Source of the DNA: CBDCCV01 sp965215025
Lineage (GTDB): Bacteria; Bacteroidota; Rhodothermia; Rhodothermales; Salinibacteraceae
DNA: 64,000 nt
Reading direction: 5' to 3'
Assembly: GCA_965215025.1 (NCBI GenBank)
Contig: CBDCCV010000001.1
Coordinates: 1 to 64,000, forward strand
Positions 17,463 to 26,226 of the stretch are shown in pieces. The notes under the pieces were generated by a model. The model was given only the letters and a program-made list of their open reading frames with translations, searched no databases and was not told the DNA's origin. The translations under genes were made by a program, and so were the position numbers. Positions within the stretch are counted from its first letter, which is position 1. Each line of letters begins with the position of its first letter.

Positions 17463-18302
17463 TCACCGGCGCCCTTTCTTGTCGTTGCGGCGGCGGATGA
17501 TGAACTTGTTGGACTGCTTCTTTTTCTTGCGCGTCTTGTAGCCTTTGGCCGGGACGCCCTTGCGGCTGCGCGGGTGCCCGCCGGAGGCCTTCCCCTCGCC
17601 GCCGCCCATGGGGTGATCAACGGGGTTCATGGCCACACCGCGCGTGCGGGGGCGGCGGCCCATCCACCGCTTCCGCCCTGCCTTGCCGATGTCCAGGTTC
17701 ATGTGGTCCGGGTTCGAGGCCACGCCGATGGTGGCCTTGCAGCTCGACGGCACGAGGCGCGTCTCGCCCGAGGGCAGCTTCAGCGTGGCGAGCCGGCCCT
17801 CACGCGCGGTGAGCTGCGCCGAGGTGCCGGCCGAGCGGGCCATCTGCGCGCCCTTGCCCGGCTTCATCTCGATGGCGTGCACCGTCGTGCCCACGGGGAT
17901 GCTGCTTAGCGGCAGGCAGTTGCCCGGCTCCGGCTCCGCACCCGGCCCGCTCTCTACCGTCTGCCCCACGCCGAGCTTGTCCGGGGCGATGATGTAGCGC
18001 TTCTCGCCGTCGGCGTAGACCAGGAGGGCGATGCGGGCGGTGCGGTTCGGGTCGTACTCGATGGTAGCCACGCGCGCCGGGATGCCGTCCTTGTCGCGCT
18101 TGAAGTCGATGATGCGGTAGCGGCGTTTGTGGCCGCCGCCGCGGTAGCGCATCGTCATGCGGCCGTGGTTGTTACGCCCGCCGCTGCTCTTCAAGGGCGC
18201 CAGGAGGCTCTTCTCCGGCTCGTCCGTCGTGATGTCGTCAAAGGCCGAGACCGAGCGCTGGCGCTGCGAGTTGATGTTCGGCTTGAGTTTTTTGATCGCC
18301 AT
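17463..18302 (-). CDS. rplB: 50S ribosomal protein L2
   Basis: 279 residues: MAIKKLKPNINSQRQRSVSA, GGRNNHGRMTMRYRGGGHKR, and the C-terminal VAMNPVDHPMGGGEGKASGG whose His contributes to the peptidyl-transferase region. Full length, normal place after rplW. Confidence 0.98.
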   Translation of the reverse strand: MAIKKLKPNINSQRQRSVSAFDDITTDEPEKSLLAPLKSSGGRNNHGRMTMRYRGGGHKRRYRIIDFKRDKDGIPARVATIEYDPNRTARIALLVYADGEKRYIIAPDKLGVGQTVESGPGAEPEPGNCLPLSSIPVGTTVHAIEMKPGKGAQMARSAGTSAQLTAREGRLATLKLPSGETRLVPSSCKATIGVASNPDHMNLDIGKAGRKRWMGRRPRTRGVAMNPVDHPMGGGEGKASGGHPRSRKGVPAKGYKTRKKKKQSNKFIIRRRNDKKGRR

Positions 18303-18377
18303 GAGGAAAGCTCCTTTCGTGGGGCGTCTCTATCTATGTAGCTATGCGGGGTCCGGTGCGAAGCTGGGCCGGCGGGG

Positions 18378-18677
18378 TTAAATGTTCTCGAAGAAGTCGA
18401 TCTGTGGCCCTTCGGGGTCGAGCGTGATGACGGCCTTTTTGTAGGCGGGCGTGCTGCCTTCCATCACGCCGCGCCGCGTGAACTGGCGCCGCTTCTTGCC
18501 CGGCTGCACCATCGTCCGCACGCTCCGGACGCGCACGTCCGGGTAGCGCGCCTGGACGGCATGGCGGATCTGAACCTTGTTCGCCTTCAGGTCCACGACG
18601 AAGACGTACTTCCCTTCCTCCATGAGGCGGGTCGTCTTCTCGGTCACGTACGGGTTGATGAGAACGGGCTTGCTCAT
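18378..18677 (-). CDS. rplW: 50S ribosomal protein L23
   Basis: 99 residues: KPVLINPYVTEKTTRLMEEG, VVDLKANKVQIRHAVQARYP and KKRRQFTRRGVMEGSTPAYK. It is the docking site for trigger factor and SRP at the tunnel exit. Usual length. Confidence 0.97.
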   Translation of the reverse strand: MSKPVLINPYVTEKTTRLMEEGKYVFVVDLKANKVQIRHAVQARYPDVRVRSVRTMVQPGKKRRQFTRRGVMEGSTPAYKKAVITLDPEGPQIDFFENI

Positions 18678-18748
18678 AACAGTAGCGCTAAAAGTGAGTC
18701 ACCCGGCGGGCAACAAGAGCATCGGGGGGGAGCCAATTGAGTAGAACG

Positions 18749-19396
18749 TCAAGCGGCGGCGGCCGGCTCGGCGGCGCCGAGCACTTCGGCCAAGGCGGGG
18801 AGGGCGCTTTCCTGGATGAGGATCACGTCAGCCTTCATGATGTCGAGCGTGGAGGCGTTGCGGCCCTCTTTGACGCGGAAGCGCTTGAGGTTCTTGCTCG
18901 ACTGGTAGATGAGCGGCTCGTGCGCGGCGGTCAGGAGCAGCACCTTGCCCGTGAGGTCGAAGGCGTGGGCGAGGTCGCGCAGGCTGCGCGTCGAGGGCGT
19001 CTCCAGCGAGAAGTCCTCCACCACGCGCAGGTTGTCTTCGCGCGCCTTGTAGGTCAGGGCCGAGCGGCGGGCCAGGCGCTTCGTTTTCTTGTTCAGGTTC
19101 AAGCGGTACTGACGCGGGCGCGGGCCGTGCGAGCGCCCGCCCGTCTTGCGGATGGGCGACTTGGCGTCGCCGGCGCGGGCGTGGCCGGTGCCCTTCTGGC
19201 GGTAGAGCTTGCGCGTGGAGCCGCGCACGTCGCTGCGCTCTTTCGTCTTGTGCGTGCCCTGACGCTTGTGCGCTTGCTCGCGGCGCACGTCCAGCCAGAT
19301 GACGTGGTCGTTCGGCACGATGTCGAAGATGGAGGCGTCGAGCGTGGCCGTGCGGCCCGCCTCGCTTCCGTCCTGCTGGTAGATGGGGAGTTCCAT
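18749..19396 (-). CDS. rplD: 50S ribosomal protein L4
   Basis: 215 residues from the ATG at 19396 (MELPIYQQDGSEAGRTATLD); an in-frame start upstream adds 18 non-homologous residues. The tunnel loop has RQKGTGHARAGDAKSPIRKT and GRSHGPRPRQYRLNLNKKTK. In many bacteria L4 represses the S10 operon; no matching leader was identified here. Confidence 0.97.
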   Translation of the reverse strand: MELPIYQQDGSEAGRTATLDASIFDIVPNDHVIWLDVRREQAHKRQGTHKTKERSDVRGSTRKLYRQKGTGHARAGDAKSPIRKTGGRSHGPRPRQYRLNLNKKTKRLARRSALTYKAREDNLRVVEDFSLETPSTRSLRDLAHAFDLTGKVLLLTAAHEPLIYQSSKNLKRFRVKEGRNASTLDIMKADVILIQESALPALAEVLGAAEPAAAA

Positions 19397-19467
19397 AATC
19401 TCGGGGGGGTCAGAGGAGAGAGAAAGGGTGAGCGGGGTCTCCCTGCTCACCGTTCGCTATTCTCCAT

Positions 19468-20112
19468 TCACTGTTTTTTGTAGATCTCGACGAAGCTGTT
19501 TTTGGCGCCGGGCACGGCGCCCTTGATCAAAATGGCGTTGCTGTCCGGCAGAATCTTGACCACGCGCAGGTTCTTGATCTTGGCGCGCTCGTTGCCCGTG
19601 CGCCCGCCCATGCGCATCCCCTTGAACACGCGCGAGGGGTCGGACGAGGCGCCAATCGAGCCGGGGGCGCGCTCGCGGTTGTGCTGCCCGTGCGTCTGCC
19701 CCCCAACGCCGTGGAAGCCGTGGCGCTTGACCACGCCCTGGAAGCCCTTGCCTTTGGTGATGCCCGCCACGTCCACCATCTCACCTTCTTGGAAGAGGTC
19801 CTCGACGTGGATCTCGTCGCCGAGTTCGAGGGCGTCTTCCATCTGGGCGTTGAAGCCGCGGAACTCGCTCAGGGTGCGCTTCGGCTCGGTGCCGGCGGCC
19901 TGGAAGTGGCCCCGCATGGCGCTCGAGGTGTGCTTCTCCTTGCGCGTGCCAGCGGCGAGCTGCACGGCGTCGTAGCCGTCCGGGCCGTCGGCGCGCTTGA
20001 CCTGCGTGACCACGTTCGGGGCGGCCTCGATGACGGTGCACGGCACGTTGTTGCCCGCCTCGTCAAAGACGCTCGTCATCCCGACCTTCTTTCCGATCAT
20101 TCCAATGCTCAT
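19468..20112 (-). CDS. rplC: 50S ribosomal protein L3
   Basis: 214 residues: MSIGMIGKKVGMTSVFDEAG, TKGKGFQGVVKRHGFHGVGG, QTHGQHNRERAPGSIGASSD and MRMGGRTGNERAKIKNLRVV. It normally follows rpsJ directly; here two lipoprotein genes lie between them. Confidence 0.98.
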   Translation of the reverse strand: MSIGMIGKKVGMTSVFDEAGNNVPCTVIEAAPNVVTQVKRADGPDGYDAVQLAAGTRKEKHTSSAMRGHFQAAGTEPKRTLSEFRGFNAQMEDALELGDEIHVEDLFQEGEMVDVAGITKGKGFQGVVKRHGFHGVGGQTHGQHNRERAPGSIGASSDPSRVFKGMRMGGRTGNERAKIKNLRVVKILPDSNAILIKGAVPGAKNSFVEIYKKQ

Positions 20113-20169
20113 CGTAATCTACCTGCTTAGGTGATGCTGTATCTCAGATGCTCGGAGCCGTGTACGTGC

Positions 20170-20664
20170 TCAGGCCGATCCGTCGCGCTCGATACGGACC
20201 ACGACGTCCTCTACGTCCCGCCCGAGGTCAATGCCGGTGAGGAAGAAAACGAAATCGCCCCCGCCCGTGGAGGTGGTGATAAGCTGCGCTATCGTGGTGG
20301 CGTCGAAGCGGTAGTCGAGCCGGACGCCGCCGCTGTTTTGAAACTCGTTGGAGAGCAGGAAGAGGCTGTCGTCGGTTTGGAGGTCGAGGTTGCCTTCGAC
20401 TTCGTCCATGGCCTCGCAGTCGTCGCCCTGGCGTCGCAGAAGGAAGCGGCGCGTGCCATTTTCCTGCTCGAAAAAGGTGATGCTCGTCTCGTCACATCGG
20501 ATGTTGTACGTGGTGCTCCCCTCGCTCACGCGCTGGATCGTCCACGACCCTCGGAGCAGTTCGAAGTCGCTGTCGTTCTCATCGTTCGAGTCACACCCGG
20601 CGACGGAGAGCGCGAGGAGCATCCCAAAGGCGAGACCGGCAGCACGTGTGCGTAAAAGCTTCAT
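20170..20664 (-). CDS. Lipoprotein inside the S10 operon (second of two), lipocalin-like pattern
   Basis: 164 residues with a signal peptide and lipobox LSVAGC, then DSNDENDSDFELLRGSWTIQ. The start of the mature domain (LRGSWTIQRVSEGSTTY) resembles the Gly-x-Trp strand opening of lipocalin-like Bacteroidota lipoproteins; the rest is beta-rich with two Cys that could form a disulphide. No family is firmly recognised. 12 nt downstream of a second lipoprotein of similar build and 57 nt before rplC, same strand, so probably co-transcribed with ribosomal genes. Localisation at the outer or inner membrane is inferred from the lipobox only. Confidence 0.8.
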   Translation of the reverse strand: MKLLRTRAAGLAFGMLLALSVAGCDSNDENDSDFELLRGSWTIQRVSEGSTTYNIRCDETSITFFEQENGTRRFLLRRQGDDCEAMDEVEGNLDLQTDDSLFLLSNEFQNSGGVRLDYRFDATTIAQLITTSTGGGDFVFFLTGIDLGRDVEDVVVRIERDGSA

Positions 20665-20676
20665 AACAACAGGCGC

Positions 20677-21156
20677 TTAATCCCTTTCGACAACGAACGT
20701 GACCGTACCCTCAAGGAGGCCGGGGGCGCCAAGCAGGGTCGAAAGCTCCGCACCGCGGTCGGTGGTCAGCGCGAGCCGGTCATTGTCGCTACGGAAGCCG
20801 TAGTCGAGCGTAACGCTCTGGCCGTCCGCCTCGACGCTAACAGTCTCCTCGCCTTCGTTAACGGTGTACGTCCCGTTAATCTCCTGCGGCTCGCCCACGA
20901 GTGGGTCCACGTCAACGCGGTACGTGCCGTCGCTCTCGAACCCAAGCTCAAACGCCTCCACGGCCGTGGCAAAGAGGTTGGATCGGTCCACCCCGTCCTC
21001 CGTTAAGCTGGCAAACGTCCACACGCCGACGAACAGCTCTTCGTCAGACGGTTCCTCATCGCCGTTGTCATCGCTGCCGGAGTCGCAGCCGATGGCGGCG
21101 AGGGCGAGCAGCCCGGCCAAGGCGAGCGAGGCTATGTGGCAAAAGCGTCGGGGCAT
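20677..21156 (-). CDS. Lipoprotein inside the S10 operon (first of two), lipocalin-like pattern
   Basis: 159 residues from the ATG at 21156, which lies 4 nt past the rpsJ stop. Signal peptide and lipobox LAAIGC, then the acidic linker DSGSDDNGDEEPSDEE and FVGVWTFASLTEDGVDRSNL, the same Gly-x-Trp-type opening as its neighbour. The rest alternates short beta strands (GTYRVDVDPL, INGTYTVNEGEETVSVEADG). The pair may be a duplication, but identity is low by eye. The tight link to rpsJ suggests translational coupling. Confidence 0.82.
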   Translation of the reverse strand: MPRRFCHIASLALAGLLALAAIGCDSGSDDNGDEEPSDEELFVGVWTFASLTEDGVDRSNLFATAVEAFELGFESDGTYRVDVDPLVGEPQEINGTYTVNEGEETVSVEADGQSVTLDYGFRSDNDRLALTTDRGAELSTLLGAPGLLEGTVTFVVERD

Positions 21157-21160
21157 GAGG

Positions 21161-21472
21161 TTACACCTTGATTTCGACATCGACGCCGCTGGGGAGTTCG
21201 AGCTTCATCAGCGCGTCCACTGTCGTGGAAGAGGATGAGAGGATGTCGATGAGGCGCTTGTGGTGGCGCCGCTCGAACTGCTCGCGGCTCTTCTTATCCA
21301 CGTGCGGACCGCGAAGGACGGTGTAGATCTTCTTGTTCGTCGGCAGTGGGATCGGGCCGCTCACGACCGCTCCCGTCGATTTAACCGTGCGGATGATCTT
21401 CTCCGCGCTCCGATCAATGAGCCGGTGGTCGTACGACTTGAGCTTGATCCGTATTTTCTGCTGGGTTGCCAT
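21161..21472 (-). CDS. rpsJ: 30S ribosomal protein S10 (NusE)
   Basis: 103 residues: QQKIRIKLKSYDHRLIDRSA, the loop GPIPLPTNKKIYTVLRGPHV, and the end LKLP-like MKLELPSGVDVEIKV. Beyond its ribosomal role it is NusE, the partner of NusB and NusG in antitermination. It opens the S10 block; no separate promoter was evident after tuf. Confidence 0.98.
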   Translation of the reverse strand: MATQQKIRIKLKSYDHRLIDRSAEKIIRTVKSTGAVVSGPIPLPTNKKIYTVLRGPHVDKKSREQFERRHHKRLIDILSSSSTTVDALMKLELPSGVDVEIKV

Positions 21473-21495
21473 GTTGGCTTTGCTCTGTCAATGAG

Positions 21496-21523
21496 GTAGG
21501 GGCATGGCACGCCACGCCCCTAC
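21496..21523. repeat. GTAGGG palindrome, copy 4
   Basis: Arms GTAGGGGC and GCCCCTAC (8 bp, perfect) around an imperfect centre ATGGCACGCCAC. In the tuf-rpsJ spacer, 22 nt past the tuf stop. Confidence 0.7.
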
Positions 21524-21545
21524 GTTGCGCTTCGGCGGGACCAGG

Positions 21546-22742
<1,197 letters not shown>

Positions 22743-22805
22743 AACTATCTCCTTTGCGTTTGTGCGTCTAAAGAGGGTGAGGGTGCTGCTGGCACGCGGC
22801 GGCCT

Positions 22806-24956
22806 TTACGCCACCGCCGTGCCGGTCGTGGTTTCAATGATCTCGTCGGCGATGCTCTTCGGCACCTGGTCGTAGTGGTCGAACTGCATCGAGTAGATGG
22901 CGCGGCCCTGCGTGAGGGAGCGGAGGTCCGTCGAGTAGCCGAACATCTCGCTCAGCGGGACGAAGGCGTTGACGACCTGCGCGTTGCCGCGCTGGCCCAT
23001 CTTCTCGATCCGCCCGCGGCGCCCGTTGAGGTCGCCGATGACCTCGCCCATGTACTCGTCGGGCGTGATGACCTCGACGGCCATGATCGGCTCCATGATG
23101 ACCGGGTTGGCGCGGCGCGCGGCGCGGCGGAACGCCATCCGGCCGGCGATCTCAAAGGAGATCTGGTCGGAGTCCACGTCGTGGTACTTGCCGTCGTAGA
23201 GGCGCGCCTTGATGCCCTCGATGGGGTATCCGGCGAGCGGCCCCTGCTCCAGGGCGCTCTTGATGCCCTTCTCTACCGAGGGGATGAACTCGCGTGGGAT
23301 GGCCCCGCCGCGGATCTCGTCGATGAACTCGAAGCCGGTGCCGTCCTCGGTGGGCATGAACTCGATGTAGACCTCGGCATACTGGCCGCGGCCGCCCGAC
23401 TGCTTCTTGTGCTGGTAGTGCTCGTCGAAGTTCGAGGTGATGGCCTCACGGTAGGCCACCTGCGGCTGCCCGACGTTGGCGTCCACCTTGAACTCGCGCT
23501 TAAGCCGGTCCACGATGATCTCGAGGTGCAACTCGCCCATGCCGGCGATGAGCGTCTGGTTCGTCTCGTCGTCGGTGGAGACCTGGAACGTGGGGTCCTC
23601 CTCGGCGAGCTTCTGGAGGCCGTCGCCGAGCTTGTCGCGGTCGGCCTTCGACTTCGGCTCGATGGCGATGCGGATCACCGGCTCGGGGAAGTCCATCTTC
23701 TCGAGGATCACCGGGTTGTCCGGATCGCAGATGGTGTCGCCCGTCTTCGTGTTCTTCAGCCCCACGCCGGCGGCGATGTCGCCCGCGCGCACGACGTCGA
23801 TGTCTTCGCGGCTGTTCGAGTGCATGAAGAGGAGCCGGCCGATGCGCTCGTCGTTGTCCTGCGTGGCGTTGAGCACCTTCGAGCCTTTCTCGAGCGTGCC
23901 CGAGTACACGCGGAAAAACGTGAGCTTGCCGACGTACGGATCGGTAGCAATCTTAAAGGCGATGGCGCTGAACGGCTCGTCCGGGTCAGGCCGGCGCACG
24001 AGCTTCTTGTCGGTGCGCCTCTCGACCGTCTCACCCTCTTCGTTAACCTCGGTGGTGACGTCGTCCTTGAAGGGGTGAATGCCTTCAACGGGCGGCACGT
24101 CGAGCGGGCTGGGGAGGTAGTCCACCACGCCGTCGAGGAGGCGCTGCACGCCTTTGTTCTTCAAGGCCGTGCCGCAGAAGACGGGCGTGATGTCCTGCTC
24201 GACGGTGGCCTCGCGGATCACGGCGCGGATCTCGTCCCCGGTGATCTCCTCGCCTTCGAGGTACTTCATCAGCAGCTCGTCGTTGTGCTCGGCGATGGCC
24301 TCCAAGAGGTTGATGCGCCACTTCTTGGCCGTCGGCTTGAGGTCCTCGGGGATGTCGATCTCGTCCCAGGTGGACCCCTGCGTCTCGTCGTGCCAGACGA
24401 TGGCCTTATTTTCTACGAGGTCGATGACGCCCTTGAAGAGGTCGCCGTCGCCGATGGGGAACTGCACGGGGATGGCGTTGGCGCCGAGGCGGTCCTTCAT
24501 CATGTCGATGACGTGGGGGAAGTCGGCCCCCGTGCGGTCCATCTTGTTGACGAAGGCGATGCGCGGCACGCCGTACTTGTTGGCCTGGCGCCACACCGTC
24601 TCGCTCTGCGGCTCGACGCCGCCCACGGCGCAGAAGACCATCACGGCGCCGTCGAGAACGCGGAGCGAGCGCTCTACCTCAACGGTGAAGTCCACGTGGC
24701 CGGGCGTGTCGATGATGTTGATGCGGTGGTCGTTCCAGTAGCAGGTCGTCGCGGCAGAGGTGATGGTGATGCCGCGCTCCTTCTCCTGGTCCATCCAGTC
24801 CATGGTGGCGGCGCCGTCGTGCACCTCGCCCATGCGGTGGAGCCGGCCCGTGTAGAAGAGGATGCGCTCGGTCACCGTCGTCTTCCCGGCGTCGATGTGC
24901 GCCGAGATGCCGATGTTGCGCGTGTCCTGAAGGGAGAAGTTTTTGTTGTTAGCCAT
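22806..24956 (-). CDS. fusA: Elongation factor G
   Basis: 716 residues: P-loop AHIDAGKTTVTERILFYTGR, switch I RGITITSAATTCYWNDHRIN, DTPGHVDFTVEVERSLRVLD and NKMDRTGADF, then domains II-V ending in GYSTDLRSLTQGRAIYSMQF. It drives translocation. One of two usual EF-G types; the location between rpsG and tuf supports the housekeeping form. Confidence 0.99.
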   Translation of the reverse strand: MANNKNFSLQDTRNIGISAHIDAGKTTVTERILFYTGRLHRMGEVHDGAATMDWMDQEKERGITITSAATTCYWNDHRINIIDTPGHVDFTVEVERSLRVLDGAVMVFCAVGGVEPQSETVWRQANKYGVPRIAFVNKMDRTGADFPHVIDMMKDRLGANAIPVQFPIGDGDLFKGVIDLVENKAIVWHDETQGSTWDEIDIPEDLKPTAKKWRINLLEAIAEHNDELLMKYLEGEEITGDEIRAVIREATVEQDITPVFCGTALKNKGVQRLLDGVVDYLPSPLDVPPVEGIHPFKDDVTTEVNEEGETVERRTDKKLVRRPDPDEPFSAIAFKIATDPYVGKLTFFRVYSGTLEKGSKVLNATQDNDERIGRLLFMHSNSREDIDVVRAGDIAAGVGLKNTKTGDTICDPDNPVILEKMDFPEPVIRIAIEPKSKADRDKLGDGLQKLAEEDPTFQVSTDDETNQTLIAGMGELHLEIIVDRLKREFKVDANVGQPQVAYREAITSNFDEHYQHKKQSGGRGQYAEVYIEFMPTEDGTGFEFIDEIRGGAIPREFIPSVEKGIKSALEQGPLAGYPIEGIKARLYDGKYHDVDSDQISFEIAGRMAFRRAARRANPVIMEPIMAVEVITPDEYMGEVIGDLNGRRGRIEKMGQRGNAQVVNAFVPLSEMFGYSTDLRSLTQGRAIYSMQFDHYDQVPKSIADEIIETTTGTAVA

Positions 24957-24999
24957 GTCTCTCTTTGTGTCTCTCGTTACAACAAGGGTTGGCGTTCAC

Positions 25000-25027
25000 G
25001 GGGGCGTGATTGCGATGCGCCCCTGCG
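25000..25027. repeat. Degenerate GTAGGG-type palindrome, copy 5
   Basis: GGGGCGTGATTGCGATGCGC followed by CCCTGCGG has broken symmetry and lacks the exact GTAGGG ends. It resembles copy 3 (16595) in its arms. It lies 14 nt past the rpsG stop in the rpsG-fusA spacer. Confidence 0.5.
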
Positions 25028-25041
25028 GCACGGGGTGCTGC

Positions 25042-25509
25042 TTAGATGCGGAAGTGCGCGTAGGCTTTGTTGGACTCGGCCATGCGGTGGACGTCGTCCT
25101 TCTTCTTGACGGAGCCGCCCTCGCCGCGCGCGGCGCTCATCAGCTCGTTGGCCAGGCGGTTCATCATGCTGTTGTCGTTGCGGGCGCGGGCGTACTGGAT
25201 CAGCCACCGGAAGCCGAGCGTGATGCGCCGGTCCGGCCGCACCTCGATGGGCACCTGGTACGTGGCCCCACCCACACGCCGGCTGCGCACCTCGACGAGC
25301 GGCGCGACGTTGTTGACGGCCTTTTTGAAGACCTCGATGCCCGGCTCGCCCGTCTTCTCCTCGATCACCTGGAAGGCGTCGTAGACGATCTTCTGCGCGG
25401 TGGACTTCTTGCCGTCGCGCATGATGGAGTTGACGAAGCGCGAGACCAGGTCGTCTTTGTAGACGGGGTCCTGGATGACGGCGCGCTGGGTGGCTCTTCG
25501 CTTGCGCAT
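25042..25509 (-). CDS. rpsG: 30S ribosomal protein S7
   Basis: 155 residues from the ATG at 25509 (MRKRRATQRAVIQDPVYKDD); the 20 codons upstream in frame do not match the family. Signature RSRRVGGATYQVPIEVRPDR and the end ESNKAYAHFRI. It nucleates the 30S head and is the usual str-operon repressor. Confidence 0.98.
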   Translation of the reverse strand: MRKRRATQRAVIQDPVYKDDLVSRFVNSIMRDGKKSTAQKIVYDAFQVIEEKTGEPGIEVFKKAVNNVAPLVEVRSRRVGGATYQVPIEVRPDRRITLGFRWLIQYARARNDNSMMNRLANELMSAARGEGGSVKKKDDVHRMAESNKAYAHFRI

Positions 25510-25627
25510 AAGCTGCTTGAGGTTCGGGGGTCGATGGGGTCTCGACAAAAAAGCGCCGTGCCGGGGCACAGCGCTCGTGCAACAGGCCAGCGCCCCGCCT
25601 GTGGGAGCCGGCCGCGCGGTACGCTTC

Positions 25628-26002
25628 TTAGGAACGCGGCTTCTTGGTGCCGTACTTCGAGCGGCCCTGCCGCCGGTCGCCCACGCCGGCCGTGTCGAGC
25701 GCGCCGCGTACGATGTGGTACTTCACGCCGGGGAGGTCTTTCACGCGGCCGCCGCGCACGAGCACGATGGAGTGCTCCTGCAGGTTGTGCCCCTCGCCGG
25801 GGATGTAGGCCGTGACCTCGTAGCCGTTGGTGAGCCGCACGCGCGCCACCTTCCGCAAGGCCGAGTTCGGCTTCTTGGGCGTAGTGGTGTAGACACGCGT
25901 GCAGACGCCGCGGCGCTGCGGGCTGTTCTGCAAAGCGGGCGCGGTGCTCTTCTTCTTCTTGGAAGTGCGCCCTTTGCGGATAAGCTGCTGGATCGTCGGC
26001 AC
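25628..26002 (-). CDS. rpsL: 30S ribosomal protein S12
   Basis: 124 residues: MPTIQQLIRKGRTSKKKKST, TTTPKKPNSALRKVARVRLT and VRGGRVKDLPGVKYHIVRGA. The Lys in PKKPNSA is the residue whose change gives streptomycin resistance, so the sequence predicts sensitivity at this site. First gene of the super-cluster. Confidence 0.99.
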   Translation of the reverse strand: MPTIQQLIRKGRTSKKKKSTAPALQNSPQRRGVCTRVYTTTPKKPNSALRKVARVRLTNGYEVTAYIPGEGHNLQEHSIVLVRGGRVKDLPGVKYHIVRGALDTAGVGDRRQGRSKYGTKKPRS

Positions 26003-26076
26003 AGGTCGAGGGGCTTCTGCTTGGCGGGGCGAGCGGGAGGCTTAACCGGGGACCGCCGCTCTCAATTCAGTCTTGT

Positions 26077-26106
26077 AGTATAAGGCGCACCCTCCTTTAG
26101 GTTCAA
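26077..26106 (-). promoter_or_regulatory. Sigma70-like promoter of the str/S10 super-cluster
   Basis: On the minus strand TTGAAC (26106-26101) and TATACT (26082-26077) are 18 nt apart. Transcription would begin near 26070, about 68 nt before the rpsL ATG, in the only gap between ftsH and rpsL. Base composition falls here compared with the flanks. Pattern evidence only. Confidence 0.55.
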
Positions 26107-26200
26107 ACCCGCCCATAAAGAAAAGGTTAAAAGGGATTCACGCGCGCCGCTCACCCCTCCTCTGCAGGACGCCGCGAACTGACCCGCCGCCCTCCGGCGA

Positions 26201-26226
26201 AGGAAAAGAAAATGCGCCTCAAGGCG
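26201..26226 (-). terminator. Weak terminator after ftsH
   Basis: Directly after the ftsH stop, the minus strand reads CGCCTTGAGGCGCATTTTCT, a 4-5 bp stem followed by TTTTCTTTTCC. The stem is short, so leakage into the str promoter region is likely. Confidence 0.4.

Noticed and set aside
26095..26115. GGTTCAAACCC resembling a tRNA T-arm
   Set aside because: The flanking bases cannot form the 5-bp T-stem, and no acceptor or anticodon arm is near; it overlaps the -35 box of the rpsL promoter.
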